From the NCBI GenBank assembly GCA_013368445.1, contig JAACJO010000002.1:1860001-1924000 (forward strand): a stretch of 64,000 nt of DNA, in the 5' to 3' direction. Of this stretch, positions 54,031 to 64,000 are shown piece after piece. A program made the translations under genes and the position numbers. The stretch is from Leucocoprinus leucothites. Lineage: Eukaryota > Basidiomycota > Agaricomycetes > Agaricales > Agaricaceae. The stretch's first letter is position 1, and the number at the start of each line of letters is the position of its first letter. The notes under the pieces are model-generated. The model saw nothing but the letters and a program-made list of their open reading frames with translations, did no database searches and had not been told where the DNA came from.

Positions 54031-57000
54031 CTAGGATAAAGGAAGTGGGCCAGGCTTGTCAGGATAAGCAGAATGGAAATTAGAAAGAAGTTCAGCTGTG
54101 TGTGTAAGTTCCATAGCAGGTAACCATGAAGATTCTTCATCAGTATCTTCATATCCCAACCAGATGACCTTGTAAAGAAGTTTGCATGCATGATGTTGAT
54201 CGATCTTCGAGTCTACAATGCAGGCAATCTCGTACTCTGGCTCACTGTCAATGACAATGGGAGCAGGAGCTGGTTCTGTGCGATTGGAAAATGGATTGGG
54301 TGTGGTCAGCTCAAGCATGGAAATGTGGAAGACAGGATGAACAGCATGCATGGAATCTGGAAGGTGAAGGGTGAACAAGTGAGAGCCAGGTTGAGCAATA
54401 ATTTCATATGGACCAAGATATTTTTCGGAAAGATTTTTGGTTGGATGGATAGTACAGAAGAATTGAGCTTTCACAAAAACTTTCTGGCCAACTTTGAACT
54501 CTGGGGCTGGTAACCAACGTGCATCAGCAGATTGTTGATAGCATTCTTGAGCAGTGGCTATCTCAGCCTTGAGAGTCATATGTAATTTATTGAGGTTGAC
54601 TGCAAAGTTGTGTGCATGAGCTGATGCAATATCGCATTCAGGATGGACTGTAATGTTAGGGTGATAACCCTTGTTGGTGAAGAAGGGCAAAATTCTGGTG
54701 GTAGTAGCACTGGGCATGTTGTTGTATGCGAATTCTGCAAGTGGAAGGAGGTCAGACCAGTTGTCCTGCTGATAGTTGCAGTAAACATGGAGGTATTGCT
54801 CTAGCATTTGGTTAGTTCATTCCATCTGTCCATCACCTTCAGGATGATAACCGGATGTGAAGTGAAGGCACATGTCCAGAGCTGTGCCAAGGGAACAGAA
54901 GAAGTGTGAGATGAACTCTGAACCACAATCAGAAGTGACATGAGAAGAAACATGATGCTTAGAGAATACATGAATGACAAATAACCATGCCAGTTCTGCA
55001 GAAGTGATAGTGTCATAAGTCAGAATGAATACAGCCTGTTTTGAGAGTTGGTTGACGATAACAAGGATGGTGTCAAAGCCAGAGGAGGAAGGGAGTTTCT
55101 TGATGAAGTCTATTGAAATTGAATTCCAAGGGTGTTCAGGAATGGGAAGTTGCTTGAGGTTACCATACAGCTTATGGCACTGAGACTTGGATCGCATACA
55201 GGTAATGCAGAATTTACAGAAAGCCTTGACCTGAGATTGGATGTCAGGCCAGGTGTACTCGCATCAGATGAGTTCAAGGGTCTTATTCTGACCAAAATGG
55301 CCAGAAAGGACATGATTGTGTTTGTATTGTAGAACTCTGAGTTGAAGGTTGTTGACATTGGATATGTAAATCCTGTCATCGAGCCGAAGAAAACCAGCAG
55401 AATTGACTGACTGGTGGTCTTTGGGATGAGTGATGTGAGCAGATGCAATCAGGTCTTGAGGAAGTGAAGTAAGGATATCTGAATGAAGTTTCTCGAGATC
55501 TAATATGGTGGCAGCACGAAGGGAAGGAGTGGAAAAATAAGTAGCTTGAACTGAAGCCAATAACTGTTCATGCAAAAATACTGGACAGAAATTGTGAGGA
55601 TTGACCAAAGCATAGCCATTATTCCCCCCTTTAGGGTAGACATCCCATCGTCTAGTGAGAGTGTCAGGCTTGGTTCCAAGTTGGCCGGGTCAGAAACAGA
55701 TAATAAGATTGAACTGTGATATGAACTCAGACCAATGAGCCTATTGATGAGTTAGGATCTTCGTAGTGCAGAAGTATTCCAGGTTCTTATGATTGGTAAC
55801 AACATCAATAGGAAGTGAGGCTCCTTCAAGGTAATGCTGCCAGGTGCAGAAAGCCTCAAAGATAGCAAGGAGCTCTTTGTTGTGAGTGTCATAGTTTAAC
55901 TCAGCCGTGTTGAAGGTATGGGAGTGGAATGCTATTGGGTGAACTTTGTTGTTGTCCACAACAATGGAAAGGATGGCAGCAAGTGCATAATCAGAAGCAT
56001 CAGTCTCAATGATGATCTGGGCATTGGGTATCCAGTGAGTGAGGATAGAAGCAGTAGTGAACACTTCTTTGAGGGAGTTAAAGGCTTTGTGACATCATTC
56101 ATCATAATTCCACTTAGATGCTTTTTGGGTGAGGTGCGTAAGTGGGATGACAATATCGGAATAGTTGTAAATGAAGCATCAATAGAAATTTGCAAAACTG
56201 GGAAAAGACTGTATGTCTTTGACTTTCTTCAGTTCAGGCCACTCCTGGATGATTTTGATCTTGTCTTCTGACATTTTGAGACCATCTGGTGAGAGGATAT
56301 ACCCGAGGTATTTGACAGAATCAGAATGGAACTCGCATTTTTCCGCTTTAGCATATAGGCTATGCTTGTGGAGCTGCTTGAGGATGTCTCGAACATGTTT
56401 CTTGTGTGTGTCGAGGTCATCAGAGTAGATGAGGATGTCATTGAGATAGACCATGACACAGACGTTGAGGAGGTCAGAAAAGATGTTGTTCATGAATCGC
56501 TGGAAGGCTGCAGGTGCGTTGGTGAGTACAAAAGGCATAACCAGCCATTCAAAGGATCTATAGCAGGTCCTGAAAGCCATTTTCCATTCGTCTCCTTCAG
56601 TGATCTGAACGAGGTAATAAGCATGTCAAAGGTCTATCTTGGTGTAGATGCAGGCTTTGTGAGGGAAGTCAAGTAGGTCAGAAATGAGCAGGAGTGGGTA
56701 GCAATCCTTCTTGGTGATGTGATTAAGGCCACAGAAATTGACACAAAGTCATAATAAACTGTCTTTCTTCCGAACAAAGAGAATGGGTGTGCCATGAGGC
56801 GAGGAAGTGGGGTGGATAAATCCAATAGATAGGTGTTTGTTGATAAACTCATGGAGCAACTAAAGCTCAGATGGAGATAATGAATAAATGGTGCCAATGG
56901 GAAGTTGAGCACCCTCTTCAATATTGATTTTGAGATCATAAGGGCGATGTGGCACAAGGCTATCAGCACAAGCTTTGCTGAACACACCGGTGAATTCATG

Positions 57001-57774
57001 ATATTCATCAGGCACTTTAGAAAGGTCAATTGACTTGTCAGAAACCCGAGCTGAATTGGCGGAAGCAGAAGGCAAGCTGAGATTGAGGCAGAAGTTTACT
57101 GAACCAGGAAGGCATGAAGCACGAATGTATGCAGCAGCATTGATGATAGAAACGTGAGGAGCTGTTGCAATACCAGAAGTAGACATAGAAGTCCCAGAGG
57201 ATGGTGAATTCAGAGGAGTGTCAGCCGTTGGGCTAGGAGCAGGTGACAATGTAGGAGCCGCTATGGGAGCAGATGCAACATGGGCAGAAGGGGCAAGATT
57301 ATCCTTCAAATGCAATTGGAAAGATATACTGCTCGAAACCCAATGGATTGTAGCAGGTGAGCCAGTTGTGTCCTAGTACCACAGAGCAGGAAGAATCAAG
57401 CTGAGTGACATAGAGGTCAATAGTCATAGATTCAGCAGTAGAGAAAGTAACAGGAAGGTTCACAAGTTCAGTAATGTAACTATTTGATGATCCATCAAAT
57501 AGGCGAAGCTTGATAGGAGGTAAAGGTGAGGTTGGAAGAGAGTGAGTGTGGACAAAATCAGAATCTATGAAGCAATGAGTTGAGCTGGAATCGATGAGAG
57601 CACAAAATGGTATCCGTTGAATATTATTGGATGAACATATAAGAGAGGAAGTGAGAGAAGCAATAAGAGAATTTGGGTTGGAAAGAGCGGATGCATTGAG
57701 GCAGAGGAGACTCTCTGGTGCACAGATGAGCTCAATGTGACCCCCAGTCTGTGCAGAGTCCTGAGGGTCGCCCT
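54031..57774 (-). pseudogene. gypsy-4 pol
   Basis: Collinear with gypsy-2 pol: protease (a [19 protein letters not shown] active site, ~57600), RT (CHIAL/FLRL region, [23 protein letters not shown]), RNase H (ETDASDYALAAIL, VVTNHKNLEYF), integrase (GHFGQNKTLELI, TSDCGSEF, HPEGDGQ), KYLGPYEI and a chromodomain (YKVIWLGYEDTDEESSWLP). The RT motif reads YLNDIL, losing a catalytic Asp (GAC to AAC at a CpG). Many stops occur where gypsy-2 has CGA or CGN. Dead copy, useful as an ancestral comparison. Confidence 0.9.
55620..55632 (-). other. gypsy-4 central polypurine tract copy
   Basis: The minus strand reads aaaggggggaata at the position equivalent to 19471-19483 of gypsy-2; unchanged although flanks have mutated. 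Confidence 0.6.
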
Positions 57775-59749
57775 CTATTTTTCCAGACTCTTTTCAGAGT
57801 CCTTGGGCAGAGCTGCTTCGACCTTGCAGATCTTAGCCCGATTTTGTTTCCTGTGGCAATTCTCGACCTTGTAGCCTTTGCCACTGCAAAATAGACAGAG
57901 ATCTTTGTCAAGGTGTCGTTTTCGCTCCTTGGGTGTCAGTTTGCCATTTTGGCCAAGTTTGCTCAAGAGGTCAAATTTTGGTGTAGGGTGTTGGGTACTA
58001 GATGTGGATGGAGTGGGGGTGTTGGATTTGGTTGACAGAGCCTGCAACTGAGTGTAGTTGCCGTTGTTGTTGCAATTGTTGTTGTTGTTGTTGTGATTGT
58101 TGTTGTTGTTGTTGTTGTTGCCAGGTTGAGACTTGCTGCATGATGGATTCAGGTTGGAAGTATTGGAGTTAGAGGGCTTGTTGGGCTGCTTCTGACTGAG
58201 AGAATTGGCAGCATCCTTTTCTGCAGCATGGGCACAAACACATTCACAGTCATGCTCCCAGTAGCATCTGTCATAAACAATAGCCAAACAGTGCATTTCT
58301 TCAAAGGTAGTAGGTTTGCCCTGCTCGTGAGTACTGAGAGGGTCTTGGATGCGGTTTAGAAGTCCCTTGTAGTAATGATGGCAGAGGACCTTGTTGTTCC
58401 AACCAAGTTGAGAGGCGTGTTTGAGAAACTCTACATTGGAGGTGGCAATCTTGTCACCCAGTTTCATATGAAGGGTATTGAGCATCTCAGCTGCTTCTCC
58501 CTCTTGAAGCAGCAATGGGGAGCGTAGTGGTGAAGGTAGACAACATAGTTGATGACTCACTTTACTAGGCAGTTGGTCTGTTATGGGAGTTTGTAGAGGT
58601 AATAGTTGCGACTGAGAGAGTAGAATTGACTGTAGAATATTGAAGAAAATACAAAGTATTTATACTAAAGAGTTTGAATAATCTCTACTATAAAGAGACT
58701 ATTACACCATCATTTCGAGGTGGTAAAGGGTACAAGTAAAATGGATAGTAAAACATGTATAGTCCGCACGAAGTATCGGTGCATGAACATAGTGGTATTT
58801 ATTTATAGAATGCATATGTCATAATTGAGAGTGAATATGAACATAGCAGCATGTAGATGCACACGTGATTCAACACTCCCTTTAGGTTGGCAATGCCAAA
58901 ATGCATACAGAGCTTGCAGACAAATGCATTCCAATCGTCGAACCAGTCATGGAAGACACCCTGTTCTTCCTGAGTGAGGCCGACCTCAAACCAGTCAAGT
59001 GTGACACCAGTGAGGTAGGTCATGGCGAAGTCGACTCTCTGATTGTCGTGCTGGAACTGAGTGGGGTTGGCTCAGAAATATAGATGGCATTGGATTAGGA
59101 AAGTGTTGAGTTTTTCGGGGTCAGAGCTGCTGAAAGTGTCTGGGAGGCAAGCCTTGTTGATGCAAGTCTGGTTGGCTTGTGCAGCCACTTGGTGATCAAG
59201 ATTGTCAGCAAGCCTACCCAAGGCATTGGCTAGATGATCATTGTTGGGATCCTGTCAGGGAGCTCGGGGATGAGGTGCTTGTCAAGGAGGAAGAGGCTCA
59301 TCATCAGAAGAGTGAGAAGGGTCTTCAGGATCATTGTCATTGGGGTCACTAGGACCACTGGGAGAGCCGTTATAGATGGGTTCATTGTCTTCATCATTGC
59401 CATTGTGACCCATAGATTGATTATTGGCATAGTCTGGACTATCAGAGTCACCCAGTTCCGAAGGGTTGGATGGATCTCTGTCAGATAGCAGACTGCCAGG
59501 TGGGGTAGGAGTTCTGGGAGGATGGATATTTCAAAAGTGACAAGAAGGCAGTAGAGGAGAACTAGGAGATCAAGGAGTTTCTGGGAGATTGGGGTTAAGA
59601 TAACATGAATGGCGAGTATGGATACTGATACAAGGACTATCATTGGTAAGACGAGAAGAGCTTGGGACAGGTGGAGGAGTGTGAGAGCGTTTCTGCTCTG
59701 GTTGTGCAACAGTAGAGGTCTTGCCCTTGATAGTGCGGGTGTTGACCAT
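57775..59749 (-). pseudogene. gypsy-4 gag, interrupted by a solo LTR
   Basis: ATG 59749 (MVNTRTIKGKTST) to TAG 57775. Same regions as gypsy-2 gag, including the knuckle CLFCSGKGYKVENC, in which the knuckle His is now Tyr. Stops are frequent in the N-terminal half. The TGA after LYF is in the same place as in gypsy-2. It is split between NLKG and GEAAEML by an insertion at 58502-58875. Confidence 0.87.
58502..58875 (-). repeat. Solo LTR in gypsy-4 gag (374 bp)
   Basis: On the minus strand it begins TGTTGAATCAC and ends GCTTCAAGA, with a TATAAATA box. It is flanked by the direct repeat ctccc (58497-58501 and 58876-58880). Gypsy-2 lacks it, so the empty site is known. The terminal dinucleotide is GA rather than CA. 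Confidence 0.8.
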
Positions 59750-59796
59750 GATGACAGAAGTGTGAGTGCGACAGTAGAATCTGAGTCTGATAATAC

Positions 59797-60356
59797 TGTT
59801 AAGCATGCAAATGCTACAGGTAGGGGAGCTGACGTCAGAGACTGGATAGACAGAGGTATGATGGAGGTAAGGTAAAAGCCGGTCGTCAGATACAGGAGCA
59901 GGTTGTGGCCTCAACTTATGTGTTGTGCCTACTACTGACACTTGACCCAGATTTCAGATGAGAGGAGAGAGCAGAGGACGAATAGAGAGCAGAGGAAAGT
60001 AGCATATCGCTAAGTTGATTATTAGACTGAGGACTTTAAGTACAAAGTCATGCTACTTATATACGATGCAGAATATAGGATCAGATAAGGAAAACAAGCA
60101 AAGTAGTAAATGGAGAAATAATCAAAGTGGAGTCCGCAAATTTTACAAGGCTAGAAGATATAAAATTTACTATTAAATGGTTGTCAGAAAATTTCAACAA
60201 GGCAGTATGAATTAATAAAATAGAAGATGTCAGAATAAGTCTGAAGGTGAAAGACCAATAAAAACCAAAGTAACTGATATGCAAAAGTGGATAAGAGTTC
60301 ATGAAAATAATACTAAGTTCGAACTATCAGCCATTCTTGAGAATTGGCTTGTGATA
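59797..60356 (-). repeat. gypsy-4 5' LTR (560 bp)
   Basis: Pairs with 51795-52354. The adjacent primer site (minus strand attatcagact) is identical to that of gypsy-2; its LTR partner differs at one base. Confidence 0.92.
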
Positions 60357-61942
60357 CCTTCTTAGGTTTGAGCCACTCTTGGATAACCTTGATTTTGTCT
60401 TCCAACATTTTGAGACCAGCTGGGGAGAGGATGTATCTGAGGTACTTGACAGAGTTGGAATGGAATTCACACTTATCTGCTTTAGCATATAGGCCATGCT
60501 TGCAGAGCCACTTGAGGACATCTCGAACATGTTTCTTATGTGTGTTGAGATCATCAGAGTAGATAAGGATATCGTCAAGATAGACCGTCATGCAGACATC
60601 AAGGAGATCAGAGAAGATGTCATTCATAAACCACTGGAAGGCGGCAGGTGTGTTGGTAAGACTGAACAGCATGACAAACCACTTAAAGGAGCCGTAGTGG
60701 GTCCTGAAGGCTGTCTTCCATTCGTTGCCTTCAGCGATGTGGATGAGATGATAGGCATGGCAGAGGGCAATCTTGCTGTAAATGTGGGCTTTGTGGGGAG
60801 AGTCGAGAAGGTTGGAAATGAGCAGAAGTGGATAATGTTCCTTTTTGGTAAGCCGATTGAGCCCATGGAAGTTGACACAAATTCAAAGTGAACTGTCTTT
60901 CTTCTGAATGAAGAGAACAGATGCACTGTGAGGTGAAGAAGTGGGATGGATAAATCCAATGTTGACATGCTTGTTGATGAACTTGTGGAGAGCCTCAAGC
61001 TGGGATGGAGAAAGGGAGTAGATGGTGCCAATGGGAGGTTGAGCACCTTCTTCAAGGTTGATCTTGAGGTCATAGGGGCAATGCAGGGTGAGAGCATCAG
61101 CATGAGCCTTGCTGAATACATCAGCAAATTTGTGATATTCACTGGGCACATTAGAAAGGTCTGCTGACTCATCAGAGACATGAGCCAAGCCAGTGGAAGC
61201 AGATGTCGAGTTCAAATTGAGATGGAAGTTTACCGAGCCAGGAAGATGTGAAGCACAAATAAAAGTAGGAGCATTGATGAGTGAAATGTGAGGATGTGCA
61301 GAAGCAGAATCAGAAGTGCAGAAGCAGAATCAGAAGTGGACAAAGGGGTCCCAGATGGTGATGAATCCAGAGGAAGGGCATCAGCTGTTGGACTGGGATT
61401 AGGTGATGATGCAGAAACCACTGTAGAAGCAGATGTGATGCAAACAGAAGGGGCAGGAGTATCCGGCAAATGTGATTGGAATGTAATACTGCTCAAAGCC
61501 CAGTCAATCAACAGATTGTAGCAGGTGAGCCAGTTGTGTCCAAGAACCACAGAGTAGGAAGAATTGAGCCAGGTGACATATAAGTCAAGGGTCATAGATT
61601 CACCACTAGGAAAAGTAATAGGCAAGTTCACTAACTCAGTAATATAACTATTCAATGATCTGTCAAATAGATGAAGCTCGATTGGAGGGGTAGGAGAGGT
61701 CGGAAGGGAATGAGTGCAGGTAAATTCAGAATCAATGAAACAATGAGTAGAGCTGGAGTCAACAAGAGCACTGAAGGGGAGCCATTGGATATTATCAGAT
61801 GAGCAAATTAAAGAAGAAGAAAGTGAAACAGAAAGGGAATTGGGATCAGAAAGAGTGGATGCATTGAGGCAGAGGAGACTCTCTGGTGCACAGATGAGCT
61901 CCATGCGACCCTCAGTCTGTGCAGAGTCCTGAGGGCTGCTCT
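60357..61942 (-). pseudogene. gypsy-5 pol, truncated after RT motif C
   Basis: From the gag stop leftward: [15 protein letters not shown], protease [15 protein letters not shown] (DSG changed to DSS), an Ala/Ser/Pro linker, KVPSEYHKFADVF-like region, RT LNLEEGAQPPIGTIYSLS, SLRLxVxFHGLN, LTNTPAAFQWFMND, VYLDDILIYS and LSPAGLKMLEDKIKVIQEW. It is cut at 60357 by the gypsy-4 LTR. RNase H, integrase and the antisense gene are missing. Several stops. Confidence 0.85.
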
Positions 61943-63494
61943 CTATTTTTCTAAACTCTTTTCAGAGTCCTTGGTGGGAGCTGCTTTGACCTTGTGGATC
62001 TTAGCCCTGTTTTGCTTCCTGTGGCATTGGTCGACCTTGTGACCTTTACCACTGCAGAACAAGCAGAGGTCTTCATTGATATGGCATTTGCACTCTTCAG
62101 GAGTCAATTTACCATCCTTGCCTAGCTTGTTGGAAATATCCAGTTTTGTGGGACAGGTTGAAGAGCATTGCTGGTTAGAGATAGATGGAGCGGGGGTAGC
62201 TGATTTGGAGGGGGCCTAAGAGGTATTGCAATTGTTGTTGCTGCCCCAATTAAAGTTAGATGGTTGTGACAAAGAGCTGTACTGGGGATTAAGCTAAAGG
62301 TTATTCAAGGAGTTGGAGGGTTTGGATTGCTTGTGCTCGGCAAGATCCTTTTCTATGGCATGGGCATGGGCTCATTCATAATTGTGTTCCCAATAGCAAC
62401 CATCAATAAGCATAGCTGTATAGAGTATCTCCTGGAAGGTGTTGGGTTTACCCTGTTCGTGGACACTGATAGGGTCCTGAATGTGATTTGGGAGACCCTT
62501 ATAGTAGCAATGGCAGAGGACCTCATCACCCCAGCTGAGCTGTGCAGCATACTTCATGAAGTCAATGTTGTAAGTGGTGATTTTATTGCCCAATTTCATC
62601 TGCAGGTTATCAAGTTCAGCCGCTTCTGACTTTAGGTTGGCAACCCCAAAGTGCATGCAGAGCTCGTGGGTAAAAGCATCCCAATCCATGATATAATCAT
62701 GGAAGATGCCTTGCTCTTCCTGAGTGAGGGCAACCTTGAACCAGTCTAGAGCTACACTGGTGAGGTAGGTCATTGTAAAGTTGACCTTTTGGCTATCCTC
62801 CTGGAACTGGGTCGGATTGGCACAGAAATAGAGATGACATTGGATGAGGAAGGTGTTGAGTTTGTCCAGGTCTGTTCCACTGAACATATCTGGAAGGTGA
62901 GCTTTATTAACAGGAGCTGTATTAGGCTGAGGATGATTGTCAAGGTTGTCAGTGAGCTGAGACAATGCATTGGCTAAGCAACCTTGAAAGCAATCATGAT
63001 GATGAGGATGAGGTAGAGGAGCAGGAAGGTTGTCGGATGAGGAAGAGGATGAGTCATCATTGTCTGGGAGGGTTGTCAGGATACTCAGGGCTACCAAGGT
63101 GATCTTTGATGTCTTTCCAATCATTGTTTTCATCATCCTGGTGGGGAGGATCAAAATAGTTGAGACCATCCTCATCACCCGATTCTGAAGGACCAGATGG
63201 ATCTCAATTAGGTGGCATACTGCTGGGAGGTGCAGGAGTACTAGGAGGATAAGTGTCATGATGGCAAGGCAATGGACGAGTAGGACAAGGGATTTGAGAG
63301 GGTTAGGGAGTTGAGGGCAAATCGGGATTTAGAAGATGTGAATAACAGATCCGACTAGGAATATAATTGTTTCCTGAGCTGCAAGTGGAGCTTTCAGCCG
63401 GGGTAGCAGGGACAGAGTTGGAGCATTTCAGCTCCTGAGTGGTGGAAGTGGTAGCAGTGGGCTGACACCTTACTGCAGTGTGGGTGTTTGCCAT
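61943..63494 (-). pseudogene. gypsy-5 gag
   Basis: ATG 63494 (MANTHTAVRCQP). Ser/Thr-rich N-terminus, acidic Asp/Ser linker, capsid-like region (LNTFLIQCHLYFCANPTQF, LDWFKVALTQEEQGIFHDY, LQMKLGNKITTYNIDFMKYA) and a knuckle CLFCSGKGHKVDQC near 62060. It reads Cys where gypsy-2 and gypsy-4 have TGA. It ends GAAAAATAG, with pol in the -1 frame. Diverged from gypsy-2 but the same lineage. Stops are concentrated at the two ends. Confidence 0.82.
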
Positions 63495-63558
63495 GATGAA
63501 GACAAGAGAAGGGAGCAGAGGGATGATGTGACAGTAGTGAGGCGCAGTCTGATAATAC

Positions 63559-64000
63559 TGTCAAGAACTGGGTTACTAGAGGGATGGGGAATGGAGCTGA
63601 TGTTCAAGACCGGGTGTCTAAGACAGAGGAGCAGAGATGACTGATCTGGTTGTTGAATATGGGAGTGGGTCTTGGCCTCAACTTATGTGTTGTGCCACTA
63701 CTGATGCTGACCCAGATTTTAGAAACAGATAGAGATGGGAGGGTGAGGAGAGCAGAGGTCAGACAATGTAGTAACATGTGACTTAGTTGATTATTAGACT
63801 GAGGAGTACAGTACAAGTTCGACTACTTATATACAATACAGCGGATAGAGTCAGATAGTAGCAAAACAAAGATATTGCAGAAAAAGGATAAGAGCAGAAT
63901 TATCATCCGACATTTCAGAAAGGCTAGAAGATAAGAATATCTGAGACATTAGAAGGGAACTAAAAATGACAAGGGGAATGGAACATGACATGATATGGAA
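63559..64000 (-). repeat. gypsy-5 5' LTR, partial (runs off the window)
   Basis: Starts (plus strand) tgtcaagaactgg next to the primer site gtctgataata (63550-63557 region) and carries the same gttgattattagactgag block as the gypsy-4 LTR near 63790. It extends beyond 64000. Confidence 0.75.

Larger units (their letters stand above)
51795..60356 (-). mobile_element. gypsy-4: old, CpG-depleted relative of gypsy-2
   Basis: Same order as gypsy-2 in inverse orientation: 5' LTR (59797-60356), gag, pol, plus-strand antisense gene, polypurine tract, 3' LTR (51795-52354). LTRs are 560 bp. Flanking pentamers (cctgt, ccttc) do not match, so one end may be recombined. Compared with gypsy-2, CG is widely replaced by TG or CA, giving many Arg-to-His/Cys/Gln/stop changes. 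A 374-bp solo LTR sits in gag. Confidence 0.93.

Noticed and set aside
51795..60356. Gypsy-4 as a simple insertion into gypsy-5.
   Set aside because: Gypsy-5 pol is cut at 60357, but its missing part is not found left of 51795, and the flanking pentamers differ, so a deletion or recombination must be involved.

Overview
The window looks like a transposon-graveyard segment of a filamentous fungus, most likely an Agaricomycete (Basidiomycota). The reasons are chromodomain Ty3/gypsy elements of the Tf1/sushi type, Tad-like non-LTR elements with an APE endonuclease, RT and RNase H, 52-60 bp introns, Zn2Cys6-type cysteine clusters (a fungal domain), and heavy CpG-to-TpG/CpA decay with many CGA-to-TGA stops. 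I found no convincing single-copy host gene, tRNA, rRNA or CRISPR. Nearly every base belongs to a retroelement, often nested in another.

Layout. 1-9780: a minus-strand LINE (LINE-A), split inside ORF1 by a complete gypsy element (gypsy-1, 1394-9391, 547-bp LTRs, TSD atagc). 9781-11055: a 5'-truncated plus-strand LINE-type tail next to a minus-strand LINE-B fragment. 11056-24342: a second minus-strand LINE (LINE-C), interrupted by an ORF1-only element (E1, 11916-14179, 14-bp TSD) and by a young, nearly intact gypsy element (gypsy-2, 15119-23320, 559-bp LTRs, TSD ccgat). 24343-29808: a mosaic of LINE ORF1, RNase H and endonuclease pieces around another ORF1-only element (E3). 29809-33292: plus-strand ORF1-only element E2 and a truncated relative. 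33293-41146: a near full-length minus-strand LINE (LINE-S) split by ORF1-only element E4 (15-bp TSD), which itself holds a solo LTR. 41147-43552: truncated LINE tails and a copia RT scrap. 43553-51613: an LTR, a 450-codon Cys/His ORF, and a decayed gypsy-3. 51795-60356: gypsy-4, an old CpG-depleted relative of gypsy-2. 60357-64000: gypsy-5, truncated.

Two features stand out. First, gypsy-1, gypsy-2 and gypsy-4 each carry an antisense gene between pol and the 3' LTR. It encodes a 381-401 codon protein with a Zn2Cys6-type cysteine pattern plus coiled-coil/charged regions, a short intron, and (gypsy-2 and gypsy-4) its own TATA box exactly 61 bp before the ATG. Second, a population of about 2.3-kb ORF1-only non-LTR elements (E1-E4) keeps the same 5' start and 3' tail as fuller LINEs but lacks ORF2. 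Two of them have perfect 14-15 bp target duplications, so they moved by target-primed reverse transcription, presumably using enzymes supplied in trans.

The gypsy elements also show the Tf1 self-priming signature (11-nt complementarity between the predicted RNA 5' end and the primer site), a central copy of the polypurine tract, and a gag stop followed by pol in the -1 frame.
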